DNA of 64,000 nucleotides, taken from positions 39,845 to 103,844 of the IMG/VR virus record IMGVR_UViG_3300034198_017889; one strand, written 5' to 3'. The notes under the pieces are model-generated. The model searched no databases. It was not told the origin of the DNA and saw only the letters and a list, made by a program, of their open reading frames with translations. Below, in pieces: positions 11,701-19,573 of the stretch. Made by a program: the position numbers and the translations under genes. Numbering within the stretch: position 1 is the stretch's first letter; the number at the start of each line of letters is the position of its first letter. This DNA is from a virus.

Positions 11701-14700
11701 TTACAGCTACCGGATTTTCTGAAAATACACTTACAATTGATGCGTCTTCAGGAGCTATTATAGGATCCACCAGAACCGCGACCACTAGCTCACCCATACC
11801 TATAACAATAACTGCTATTAACGCAGCTGGATCATCTGCACCTGTTATAGTTTACTTGGTCGTGAAATCCACAACCCAAATACTGAATATTAATGGAAGT
11901 AATGCCACGATCTGCCAACTATTAGATAACACAGATAATCCAACCGGACTAACTTTGACGGGCTTACCATCTTGGCTTACATTCAACTACCCAGCCGTTA
12001 ATAATTGCAATATATCTGGGACTATTCCCACCGGTCAGGTATCAACACAATCATTTACTACTCAGTTAACAAGAATTTATGGAACTGGGTCCACAGTCCA
12101 GAATTTATTAATTAGTATTACACAACCACCTGTAATTACTTCTCCAAATCAAAACAAATACGACATAGCTCCACCTGATTTTAATAGCAGAGTATACACA
12201 ACCAGTTCACCATTACTCACAGTTCAAACCACGAACTCACCCATTTCCTTCTCAGCTACAGGTCTCCCACCAGGATTAACCGTGGATTCTCTAGGCAGAG
12301 TAATTGGTGGACCTGTTACAGTGGTAGGTGATTATGCTGTGAGTATAGCAGCCACAAATTCAGTTGGTTCCTCCGCACTAGCTTATTGCACAATAGCTGT
12401 TACTAGTAACTTAAAAAACATAACATTAACTAAAGAAACTCCCGTCTGTGAGAAAATTAATACTGAAGATGCTGCAACAATATACTCCATTTCAGGTAAG
12501 TTACCATCAGGAATATCCTTTAATGGCTCCCCAAGTATTAACTGCAATTTCTCGGGGACTCCCCTGGTAAGTAATACCGTGGGTGCATATCCAATTCTTA
12601 TAACTAGTAAATATCTTGGAGGATCTAGCACTAGCACTACGAATTTAAACCTAATAGATGTACCTAAGATAACTTATCCTGTTAGTGCAACTACATTTAA
12701 AATATACCCACCAGACTTTACTACTTCAGGGGCGGACACAACCACATTCACAGATGTATCCCCGCTCCTGACTGTACTAGCCACAAACTCACCCATATCT
12801 TTTGCGGCCACCGGGCTTCCATCCGGTTTATCCATCACCAACCAGGGAAATATAGTTGGAAAAATTACAGAGAGCAGCGGAACATTCAATGTTTCAGTTG
12901 TTGCAACAAATTCTGTAGGAGCGTCAGCTTCATTAGTATTCAATCTGTCTCTCTCCAATGTTTCCCCAACTATAAACGCTTATCAGGGTAAGGATCTATG
13001 CTATAAGTTTCCAATTCTAAGTAATGCTACCTCGTACTCATTATCTGGTGATGTTCCACCCTGGATAACAATAAACCCGTCCACAAAGGCAACCTGCCAC
13101 ATCAGCGCCACAAGCCAAACCATATCAGCTAACAACGTTTATAACTTTGTGCTAAACGCTGTGATTTCTGGCGCGAACATAAAGCAAAACCAAACCCTTA
13201 ATTACACAGCAATACCACAGATATCCTCACCTTCTACTAATTCTACCGTTGGTGTGGTTGATTTAGTGACTTTTACAGAGAATTATCCAGCAATTGCTAT
13301 TACAGCTAATAATAACCCAACAACATACACATGTAACCCTAGTTTGCCGGCAGGCCTTAGTCTATCAACATCTGGAAAAGTTATAGGGAAAGTATCAGCC
13401 GCTGCAGGTAATTATTCAGTTACATTAAGCGCTACTAACTCAGCCGGCAGCAGTTCAGTTGTTGTTAATTTTGTTGTGTCACGAACCACCAACAATACTT
13501 TATCGTCAGTCGCAACCGAGAATAACCAATACTGTTACAAGATCTCAGGTCTGGGGTTAGCAACAAGCTACGGATATTCAGGCACATTACCACCATGGCT
13601 AACTTTTGATGGGGGTGTGAGCGCAACCTGTAATTTATATGGAACCGGAGAGGGAGCTACTAACGAAACATATAATCTAACATTAATAGGCTACTATGGA
13701 AATTCATCTGTGTCTGTTAACTTTAGTTTGCGCTACTCAGCTAAGCCAACCATAACATATCCGATTGCTGGGTCTATATTCACAATTACACCACCAGACT
13801 ACAACAGTAAGGTGTTTACTCTGGCGTCCCCACTTTTTAAAGCTGCGGCAAGTAATAATCCGACTTCATTTGAGGCCACCGGATTTAATGCGAATACACT
13901 TAGAATTGACTCAGCTTCAGGGGCAATCATAGGGTCTACCGGCCCATTGGTGATCAACACCCCAGTACCTATATCAATCACAGCGATTAATTCAGCTGGA
14001 CGCTCACAGCCTGTCACAGTTTATTTGCAGGTGAATTCCACAAGCCAAACAATAAACATTGATGGGAGTAGTAACTCTGTTTGTTCACTATTAAACTTAT
14101 CGGATAACCCCACGGGTTTAACCATCACAGGTTTACCCAGCTGGCTTTATCTCAATTACCCAGCTATTAATAATTGCACTATCTCTGGGACTATTCCTTC
14201 GTTAATAACCACCAATCAGACATTCACAACCCAACTCACTAGAAGTTATGGGGTTGGAGCAACACTACAAAAGATAACATTTAATGTGGTGAGACCGCCC
14301 GTGATCACTTCCCCAAATCAAAACAAATACGACATAGCTCCACCTGATTTTAATAGCAGAGTATACACAACCAGTTCACCATTACTCACAATTCAAACCA
14401 CGAACACACCCACAACCATAACCGCTACAGGTCTCCCACCAGGATTAACCGTGGATTCTCTAGGCAGAGTAATTGGTGGACCTGTTACGGTTACGGGTAC
14501 TTATAACCCAGAATTCACAGCACATAACTTCGCAGGATCTTCCACAGCTAGCTGTGAGATATTAGCCACCAATATTACGGAAGTAATCAGCGCCTTGGAG
14601 GGTGTGGCTTTGTGCAAATCAATAATAACCCGTGATGGTGCAACAAGTTATTCACTCTCAGGAGCTTTACCAACAGGCTTGGTATTTGACGGTTCACCGG

Positions 14701-17393
14701 CTGCCCCATGCTCCTTCTCAGGAACTCCCACAGGTGCCAGCAATACTGGAGTATTTCCTGTGGATATATTAAGTACATATATAGGAGGATCCAGCAAAAC
14801 CACAGTTAATTTTAATTTCGTGGCTGTTCCCAAAATAACCACAACAACCGCCACATATAGGATTTTACCAAGTACTTATATTTCAGGATCACCCTATACA
14901 GACAGTCAACCAATCATAAGTATATCATCTTTAAACGACCCAACCGCATTCTCCGCAACGGGGCTTCCACCAGGATTAACCGTCACATGTTACGGTAACA
15001 TAGTTGGGTCACTGTCCGCACAGTCTGTGGGGCTATACTCTGTATCGGTAACCGCAGCAAATAGTGCGGGAACTTCAAAAATTTATAAATTCAGTTTAGA
15101 CTTAACTAAGAAAAAATCAATTATATCTTGGTCTAATCCTCAACCGATGGTTTACGGTACGGCTCTCAGTGAAACCCAATTAAACGCCGAAGCCAAAGAC
15201 TCAGCAAATATCGCTATACCTGGGATATTCACATATTCACCTTCTGCAGGTCAGGTGCTCTCAGCTGGAACAAAAACGCTGTCTGTTACGTTCACACCAA
15301 ATAACTCCGTAGATATAGACATAGCCACAAAGTCAGTAAGTATAAATATCTCAAAGATAACTCCTACTATAACTTGGGCTAACCCAAACCCGATAGATTT
15401 CGGCACCTTACTCGGAGACACACAACTTAACGCCACGGTTGATGGTGCTGTGGTGGGTGGTCAAAATATTTCTATAGCCGGAAAAATGGTTTATTCACCT
15501 GCTCCGTTATCCACGCCAAACGCCGGAACGGACACCCTCACGGCCACCTTTACCCCTACTGACACACTCAACTATAGCACTGCAAGAAAGACTGTGACTA
15601 TATTAGTTGAGAAGATACATCCATATGTGAGTTGGCCAACACCCTCAACCATTATATACGGAACAGCCCTAACCAATAGTCAGTTAAATGCTAAAGCTTA
15701 TTTATCTGAGTCGAATACCGCAACAACAGTATCCGGCACTTTTACGTATAGTCCGATATTAGGTTCAGTTCTTGATGCACCAGCTCAAACCTTAACTACT
15801 ACTTTTATACCTACCACGCCAAGTAATTACCTCCCTGATCCTGTTGTCAAAACTGTGCAAATTACCATAGAGAAAGCTACTCCAACAATTGTTTGGCCTT
15901 CACCAGCTAGTCTAACATATGGAGAATTTCTAAGTTCAACCCAACTCAACGCCTCAGAGAAAAACTCAGTACCTGGAGTTTTCTCTTACTCTCCAGCCTC
16001 TGGGGTAAAACTTAACTCAGGATCATCCCAAACACTATCAACTACATTCACACCCACAGCCTCAAATAACTATAAAACAGTTAGTACTACCACAAAAATT
16101 ACTGTAAATAAAGCCACTCCAACCATAAACTGGGACACACCTTCTCCTATATCCTACGGAACACCACTTAGCACAACTCAGCTGAATGCATCAGTTCAGG
16201 AAGCTGTTCCTGGGGTGTTTGAATATTTGCCAGCTATAGGAACCGTGCTTGCGGGTGGGTCTAAATCATTACAAGTTACTTTCACCCCTGAAGATCTTTT
16301 AAATTACAATAAGGTGACTAGAACTGTCTCAATACTTGTAAATCCAGCTACCCCGGTGATCACGTGGCCCGCAATCACTAGTATAACGTATGGAACATTG
16401 ATTGGTGTTACCCAGTTAAACGCTGAAGCCAGAAACCCTAATGGAGATAACTCGATTGCCCCTGGAACTTTAACATACTCGGTGAGCTCTGGTACAAAAT
16501 TAAATGCGGACACATACAGCCTAACCGTCTCCTTCACACCATCAGATATAAAAAACTTCAACTCAGTCACAGGTACAAACACATTAATTGTTAATAAAGT
16601 GATTCCTAGATTATTGTGGGGTAGCCTTAAAGATATTACATATCCTAAGGTTTTAACAACAGAACTCAACGCCACCGCCGTTGAGGGTACCTCCACAACC
16701 GTATCAGGTACTTTTGAATATACTGATAGCGGAAATAATATTTTAACCACAGGATCGCTACTCAACGCCGGATATAACACAATAACAGCAAAATTCTCAC
16801 CCACCGATACAGTTAATTACGCAATACCAGCTAATATAACAAACACTCTCCAAGTACTCAGGGGCTTTCCTTATGTTACTTGGGAGACTAGGTCCCCCTC
16901 TACCTTACCGTACTCAAGTAAATACCTGGGACTGGACCATATCCTAGGAGCTTATACTGCATCCACAGGAGCCGTCGCTGTTCCTGGTGTTTTTTCAAAA
17001 TCCCCAGAATCACTCACAAAAAATACAACCAGCATAACTCCACCAAACAACACCCTGCAAATCTCAGGAGGTTTCACACCAACAGATACCGCAAATTGGT
17101 ACTCTGTGAGTAAAGCACAAACAATATATTCTAGTATATGTTCTCCCACAGTTACATGGAGTACACCGGCTCCATTAAGTTTAGGAGGCAACACATCAGT
17201 AACTCTCACAAGCGCACAATTAAATGCAGTTGTGACTGACTGTGGTGGCGACCCCGCCTTGGGTACGATTGTGTATACACCACCAATAGGTTCAACTATT
17301 TCCGAAACAACAGTTGTTTATATGGAATTCACATCATCCAACGATAAAATCCTGAATGCTGTGGTGTATCGTACTGTTGCGGTTACCTCTTGA
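5745..17393 (+). CDS. Giant 3,882-residue Ig-repeat fibre protein (YP-domain paralogue 2)
   Basis: The protein starts with the shared domain (NSLISYPF at residues 10-17; INRITPDSQGSMFF near 218), which probably anchors it to the virion. From about residue 580 to 3,120 it consists of putative-Ig (He_PIG type) modules with the signature 'ATGLPxGLxIxxxGxIxGxxxxxGxYxVxxTATNxxG', alternating with Cys-containing modules (SGxLPxWLTF...C.ISG). These are ordered into three super-repeats of about 723 residues. From about residue 3,125 to the end are nine roughly 80-residue repeats of another bacterial Ig-like type (TPxIxWxxPxxIxYGTxLxxTQLNA). No enzyme domain or membrane anchor is visible. Such repeats are known in adhesins and phage fibres, so host-surface contact is the likely role. 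It is very long for a phage fibre. Confidence 0.8.
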   Translation: MPALEYLSGNSLISYPFKDGRAVNSYLPLGDDTFLDALFVISGEVGISRPYISHISTAQSVITFELSDVVGGLFGVVELPTSSAVNHLDSVGDNFFHVTNSTWSAKFVFGPGIFELHTPGINIQFTPDETEFSPSVVIHTVPMVTALNFESYHNDGTLAAQTPEAVHIYSPGEEAKMTNGSNNVFNFLSPETMYLDIQRGAGTGLHDPCASGNITDIYSINRITPDSQGSMFFSASDCYSMELLTYNDTQLYSFIPDIASRYGDFATPIPQIGNTPGYTQYFNAIAPEMGGHGLVMQNHCQPKCPPQNLNAFAEYLNRVTDGAAELYKFVSNSYETYGTGTLSGDIFTVEVFCGTTLPDNWVSGVCSGSFTKYFHEGKTLQIRYDSTTIKSYKILDVLSNSAVRLNLEATNPPTINVSGPAPFKILELGIKNKLNSAILTNNEKLLTKNVPSIDINYGTVEAYNAVKDYGTFITAIVVIYNPTPAPLNFSVSWDTNNITKVVPSSIKTKTSSGVISYGGTVGIINCKDYATFEAIFFIPCSTSENSPNEGSVTFNVLNTADNLDLENSPKSVMATAATCVSADQAIIYVKALEGAPFSYYLPVGPGVTSLSFSGNAPNWLTFDNSITPGAGNLHGTPTGSVSGSYTISAGINSAGGSTAQTIVLTYVAKPRIVYPEDSSTIQIYPPDTNSRTYTEGAPLTPIVATNSPSGYSIVGAPLGLRQVGNGLIGQITLGSNPTFPINYVLTMSASNEAGESLPVTVNLELTNVPISTPAATYGTQFCYSIISGPEVLSQSVITSLPNWLSFNPAVNLVSSTTPPVCSLSGMNTSYSGKPEIVIVRQNLKGGSYRLVQYIIPYSSIPNITYPTPGAIFNVYPPNFVNSGDGATVFTAAYPLLKVYSTNTTTSFNATGLPLGLSIDNSGNIVGKITSGAGIYSTTITATNSVGTSPPVTFSFDLLDQVPTINAYQGKAFCYKFPILNNASSFSISGDIPPWLTVSSSVNTSCHISSAKLSQPQSQSYNLLVSADINKANISQAQIINYVALPKISYPTSGQVINLTAADYQNILFTTDFPLATIIASNSPTSYSASGLPTGLSITPNGKIIGKTSATAGDYDVVLTATNGAGSESISVTFHISSSGIRDLAFPNMPYCYKIAGFGAVDRYEYSGTLPDWLTFDGSPTALCNLYGTGTGTTGEVYDLTLTGYNGTSSTSLPYTLSYAITPTITYPIAGSIFTITPPDYNSKVFTLNSPLFKVTATNNPTTFRATGFPSNTFSIDPATGSIIGSTRTVTTNTPTPITITAVNAAGTSESITVYLVVSSTSQTLGIDGSTGEVCSLLSLADNPTGLTLTGLPSWLTFSYPAVNNCNISGTIPTGQVSTQSFTAQLTRIYGTGSTVQNLLISITRPPVITSPDQNIYDIAPPDFNSRIYTTLLPLLTVQATNNPTSFSATGLPPGLTINSSGRVIGGPVTVVGDYAVSITATNSVGSSSTALCTISVTNSIKNITVARETAICEKIITADGATVYSTVGKLPSGISFNGSPNINCNFSGTPLVSNPVGVYPINITSKYLGGSSTSTTNLNLIAVPKITYPISSAIFKIYPPDFTAVSGDSTTFTAGYPLLTVLATNSPISFSATGLPSGLTIDNSGNIVGKITSGVGTFNVSVIATNSVGTSSALSFSLSLVNTVPIISAYQGKDLCYKFPILSNATAYSLSGDVPPWVTVNTSASAACHISATNPSLNASTTYELVLSTVIGGANIKQSQVIKYTASPKISSPQANLVVSVSDLITFTENYPAVAVFASNSPTLYSCTPGLPAGLSITKTGKVIGKVGATAGNHNVAISATNAAGSDSVVVTFNVVRSSNNTLSSAAIFGESYCFKIQGMGTATSYGYSGTLPEWLTFNSDVGATCNLYGTATGLTNEIYNITLIGYYGDSSVSYNFSLQYSAKPTITYPIAGSVFTITPPDYKSKTFTLTAPLFKAAATNNPTSFTATGFSENTLTIDASSGAIIGSTRTATTSSPIPITITAINAAGSSAPVIVYLVVKSTTQILNINGSNATICQLLDNTDNPTGLTLTGLPSWLTFNYPAVNNCNISGTIPTGQVSTQSFTTQLTRIYGTGSTVQNLLISITQPPVITSPNQNKYDIAPPDFNSRVYTTSSPLLTVQTTNSPISFSATGLPPGLTVDSLGRVIGGPVTVVGDYAVSIAATNSVGSSALAYCTIAVTSNLKNITLTKETPVCEKINTEDAATIYSISGKLPSGISFNGSPSINCNFSGTPLVSNTVGAYPILITSKYLGGSSTSTTNLNLIDVPKITYPVSATTFKIYPPDFTTSGADTTTFTDVSPLLTVLATNSPISFAATGLPSGLSITNQGNIVGKITESSGTFNVSVVATNSVGASASLVFNLSLSNVSPTINAYQGKDLCYKFPILSNATSYSLSGDVPPWITINPSTKATCHISATSQTISANNVYNFVLNAVISGANIKQNQTLNYTAIPQISSPSTNSTVGVVDLVTFTENYPAIAITANNNPTTYTCNPSLPAGLSLSTSGKVIGKVSAAAGNYSVTLSATNSAGSSSVVVNFVVSRTTNNTLSSVATENNQYCYKISGLGLATSYGYSGTLPPWLTFDGGVSATCNLYGTGEGATNETYNLTLIGYYGNSSVSVNFSLRYSAKPTITYPIAGSIFTITPPDYNSKVFTLASPLFKAAASNNPTSFEATGFNANTLRIDSASGAIIGSTGPLVINTPVPISITAINSAGRSQPVTVYLQVNSTSQTINIDGSSNSVCSLLNLSDNPTGLTITGLPSWLYLNYPAINNCTISGTIPSLITTNQTFTTQLTRSYGVGATLQKITFNVVRPPVITSPNQNKYDIAPPDFNSRVYTTSSPLLTIQTTNTPTTITATGLPPGLTVDSLGRVIGGPVTVTGTYNPEFTAHNFAGSSTASCEILATNITEVISALEGVALCKSIITRDGATSYSLSGALPTGLVFDGSPAAPCSFSGTPTGASNTGVFPVDILSTYIGGSSKTTVNFNFVAVPKITTTTATYRILPSTYISGSPYTDSQPIISISSLNDPTAFSATGLPPGLTVTCYGNIVGSLSAQSVGLYSVSVTAANSAGTSKIYKFSLDLTKKKSIISWSNPQPMVYGTALSETQLNAEAKDSANIAIPGIFTYSPSAGQVLSAGTKTLSVTFTPNNSVDIDIATKSVSINISKITPTITWANPNPIDFGTLLGDTQLNATVDGAVVGGQNISIAGKMVYSPAPLSTPNAGTDTLTATFTPTDTLNYSTARKTVTILVEKIHPYVSWPTPSTIIYGTALTNSQLNAKAYLSESNTATTVSGTFTYSPILGSVLDAPAQTLTTTFIPTTPSNYLPDPVVKTVQITIEKATPTIVWPSPASLTYGEFLSSTQLNASEKNSVPGVFSYSPASGVKLNSGSSQTLSTTFTPTASNNYKTVSTTTKITVNKATPTINWDTPSPISYGTPLSTTQLNASVQEAVPGVFEYLPAIGTVLAGGSKSLQVTFTPEDLLNYNKVTRTVSILVNPATPVITWPAITSITYGTLIGVTQLNAEARNPNGDNSIAPGTLTYSVSSGTKLNADTYSLTVSFTPSDIKNFNSVTGTNTLIVNKVIPRLLWGSLKDITYPKVLTTELNATAVEGTSTTVSGTFEYTDSGNNILTTGSLLNAGYNTITAKFSPTDTVNYAIPANITNTLQVLRGFPYVTWETRSPSTLPYSSKYLGLDHILGAYTASTGAVAVPGVFSKSPESLTKNTTSITPPNNTLQISGGFTPTDTANWYSVSKAQTIYSSICSPTVTWSTPAPLSLGGNTSVTLTSAQLNAVVTDCGGDPALGTIVYTPPIGSTISETTVVYMEFTSSNDKILNAVVYRTVAVTS
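8330..14830 (+). repeat. Three tandem ~2.17-kb super-repeats inside the giant fibre gene
   Basis: Equivalent positions are the 'ITYP...FxxYPPxF' segments near 8330, 10498 and 12667, with a decayed fourth start near 14831. The spacing is about 2,168, 2,169 and 2,164 nt. Each unit carries the same ordered set of Ig-like modules. Divergence varies along the unit: some stretches are nearly identical in DNA (12141-12230 against 14309-14398), while others are recognisable only in protein. This indicates duplication of a whole multi-domain block followed by uneven divergence or gene conversion. Confidence 0.85.
15118..17390 (+). repeat. Nine ~80-residue Ig-like repeats at the giant protein's C-terminus
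   Basis: Units begin with 'x-I-x-W-x-x-P-x-x-I-x-Y-G-T-x-L-x-x-T-Q-L-N-A' and end with 'L-x-x-x-F-T-P-x-D-x-x-N-Y'. Nine can be counted. The first six are regular and the last three are diverged (WETRSPSTLPYSSK in the eighth and WSTPAPLSLGGN in the ninth lack the YGT). They resemble bacterial Ig-like/MBG-type surface repeats and probably extend the fibre. The order suggests decay towards the C-terminus. Confidence 0.8.
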
Positions 17394-17434
17394 GGTTAAT
17401 CAAAAAACACATATTAACTATAAAAAAATACAAT

Positions 17435-17462
17435 TTGATGTTGTGCTATGTGCGCGTATAAT
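17435..17462 (+). promoter_or_regulatory. Candidate sigma70-type promoter upstream of 17477
   Basis: The 83-nt gap after the giant gene contains TTGATG (17435-17440) and a perfect TATAAT (17457-17462) separated by 16 nt. The downstream ATG is 14 nt away, so the leader would be very short. This is the longest gap inside the structural block, consistent with re-initiation of transcription after a gene of nearly 12 kb. Confidence 0.45.
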
Positions 17463-17476
17463 CAATATTTAAGACC

Positions 17477-18802
17477 ATGGCAATTAACACTCTAAATTTT
17501 TTAAACAAGAACCAGTTTAGGAACTACCCCATCAAGGCGGAATCCGAGTTAATGGCTATTGATGGTAAGAAGATAACCACGGAACTTTTAGTGGGCTGCA
17601 GCATATCTACCACCAAGAACAGGCGTAATCTATTCATACACCAGGTCACTGTATCTTCTAATAACATATCTATTGTTGTTGCCGCACACTTAGATAACGG
17701 AGATTTTGAGAGTTTGGGTATTTTTTCTGGTCTGGTGGTTTCAGATTTCACAGAGTTACAATTGAGCGCTTTTTCTCCTTTCGTGAGTGGGAGTATAATA
17801 ATTGGCTCTGTTGAGGCTATGAGAGCCTTGAGTGGGGTGTATACTTTTCCTGAGGACGCTCTACCTCTAGAGGAATCAACTATTTTTTACTACACACCGC
17901 CCGCCGTAACCAGTGTTGTTAATAACCATTTGAGTCTCAGGGGTAATGTAAAATTTGGAGTATTGAACAATCTAGTAAAATCTAGGGATGGTAACAATAT
18001 TCTTTTTGGTGTTATTGATTCAGCGAGTGTAGCCAGCTTGGCAGATACACACTCATCGTTCAATAACTGTAGTACACCAGTTATTAGATATGTGAATGGT
18101 GCTGTGCCATTCTATGACAATTCTGAAAATTACGAAGATCTACAGGGAAATCTTTTTATGGTGGGTGTGTCGCCAATTGTTTTCTACGGCAAACAAGGTG
18201 AAAATACCACAAATGGTGAAAATTTACCTGTATTTAATGGTAGTATAGCCACAGGTACTGTAGCAATTTCTGGAGCCCCACTAACACTACAATCGCTATG
18301 CACCACACGTAATTCAGTTCTACCACCTATATCTCCAACGTATATCCACAATATGCCAAATGATATTAGTGACAACCCAACCTTCATAGGTAAGAAGAAT
18401 TATTATTCCAAGTCAGAATATACTCCGGTTAATTTCATTGACGCAGATATGCCTGAGTTTTCGTGGTGGCCTCAATTCTTAAAAGGAATAACTCCATTAA
18501 GGCCAGTAACTGCTAGTCAGCTATCATCAGCCACCATAGGTACAGCGCCAGTTCTCACAGATACCAAAAAAATTCTGGCTGTTACACTTATAAACACCGG
18601 TGAGGCCCAGATTTCTGTAACAATTAAAATGGACGGACTAGCCCTGCCGGATTACACAGAGATAATTTTAGAGCCTCATAGATCCACCACAATTAAAGGA
18701 AAACTAGAGACTCTGGTTGTATCAGGTAGTTTGTTTACTATATACTTCAATAGTGTGACTGGTGGGAATTCTTTCGTACAGCCATACGTATTCTATAGAT
18801 AA
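17477..18802 (+). CDS. Fibre-family paralogue 3 (YP domain)
   Basis: This 441-residue protein has the shared N-terminal motif LNFLNKNQFRNYPIK at residues 6-20 and a version of the second shared element, VNGAVPFYDNSENY...GNLFMVG, near residue 205. The remainder is beta-rich with many Ser, Thr and Asn residues and ends in a compact, probably jelly-roll-like region (from about residue 365, with IKMDGLALPDY and GKLETLVVSG). There is no membrane segment or enzyme motif. It is probably a virion fibre or decoration protein sharing an attachment mode with its paralogues. It lies 2 nt before the next paralogue. Confidence 0.65.
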   Translation: MAINTLNFLNKNQFRNYPIKAESELMAIDGKKITTELLVGCSISTTKNRRNLFIHQVTVSSNNISIVVAAHLDNGDFESLGIFSGLVVSDFTELQLSAFSPFVSGSIIIGSVEAMRALSGVYTFPEDALPLEESTIFYYTPPAVTSVVNNHLSLRGNVKFGVLNNLVKSRDGNNILFGVIDSASVASLADTHSSFNNCSTPVIRYVNGAVPFYDNSENYEDLQGNLFMVGVSPIVFYGKQGENTTNGENLPVFNGSIATGTVAISGAPLTLQSLCTTRNSVLPPISPTYIHNMPNDISDNPTFIGKKNYYSKSEYTPVNFIDADMPEFSWWPQFLKGITPLRPVTASQLSSATIGTAPVLTDTKKILAVTLINTGEAQISVTIKMDGLALPDYTEIILEPHRSTTIKGKLETLVVSGSLFTIYFNSVTGGNSFVQPYVFYR

Positions 18803-18804
18803 TC

Positions 18805-19572
18805 ATGGCAGACTACACCGTACTAGGTTGGCAAAACGAAAATGGGCTAAGTAATTACCCATTCATAGATCCTTTTGATATACAGGACCTATTCGTGGAT
18901 GCTGCGTTCATTCAATTTGATAATTTTACTCCTACACTCTCATCAGTACAGGTAGGAACAAATTATATAGATGTATCTATAATTTTTGATGATGGATTAG
19001 CTAAGAGCCGCTACACTTCCTCTGAAAATAATGCAGGAGTGCGAGAGTTAAGATTTTACAGTGAGATTGATGATAGATATTTAGGAGTGATTACTCTTGG
19101 TAGCGGTGTATCCACAGCCTGGAGTTATCACACAGGACAAAACCTACAAAAAAACCTAAAATTTATCTCTACCACTGTTAGAAGCATACCTTCTAATAGT
19201 GCAGTATATAAACTGGATGGTTCATATGGAGATATAACCCTAGGGGCAACCCAAGACTTGGCAGATGTATACACAGAGATTGGTGGTATAGTTTACCAGT
19301 CCTCAGCGGGAGGAAACACCGTATTTTATAATTTTGAATCTATTAAAAAAAATATAACATTCAACGCAGTTGCTAATCACAAGATACCAGCCAACAATGG
19401 TATCTACCCCCTTAAGAAGATTAATTTAGTTAATCCTATAAAAAATAATGTATATATTTCTAGCAACGATGTAATTAAGTTTAGTTCCATTAATAATCAA
19501 AACTTAAGCATATACCTGGTAGGTCAGAACATTAGTGGGTCAGCTATTCTACCCTCAACATTAGCTAATTAA
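18805..19572 (+). CDS. Fibre-family paralogue 4 (YP domain)
   Basis: This 255-residue protein has the N-terminal motif LGWQNENGLSNYPFID at residues 7-22. The next segment (FVDAAFIQFDNF) matches the 'FLDLQLVLD' strand of the paralogue at 19574. A reduced second element, INLVNPIKNNVYISSND, occurs near residue 212. The protein is almost only the shared domain with a short tail, so it may be the minimal adaptor form of the family. It is followed after 1 nt by the next paralogue. Confidence 0.65.
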   Translation: MADYTVLGWQNENGLSNYPFIDPFDIQDLFVDAAFIQFDNFTPTLSSVQVGTNYIDVSIIFDDGLAKSRYTSSENNAGVRELRFYSEIDDRYLGVITLGSGVSTAWSYHTGQNLQKNLKFISTTVRSIPSNSAVYKLDGSYGDITLGATQDLADVYTEIGGIVYQSSAGGNTVFYNFESIKKNITFNAVANHKIPANNGIYPLKKINLVNPIKNNVYISSNDVIKFSSINNQNLSIYLVGQNISGSAILPSTLAN

Positions 19573-19573
19573 T

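Noticed and set aside
8285-17209. Many minus-strand open frames inside the giant fibre gene
   Set aside because: They are antisense to the conserved Ig-like repeats and recur at equivalent repeat positions (for example near 8632, 10792 and 12958), as expected from the repeated composition and not from genes.
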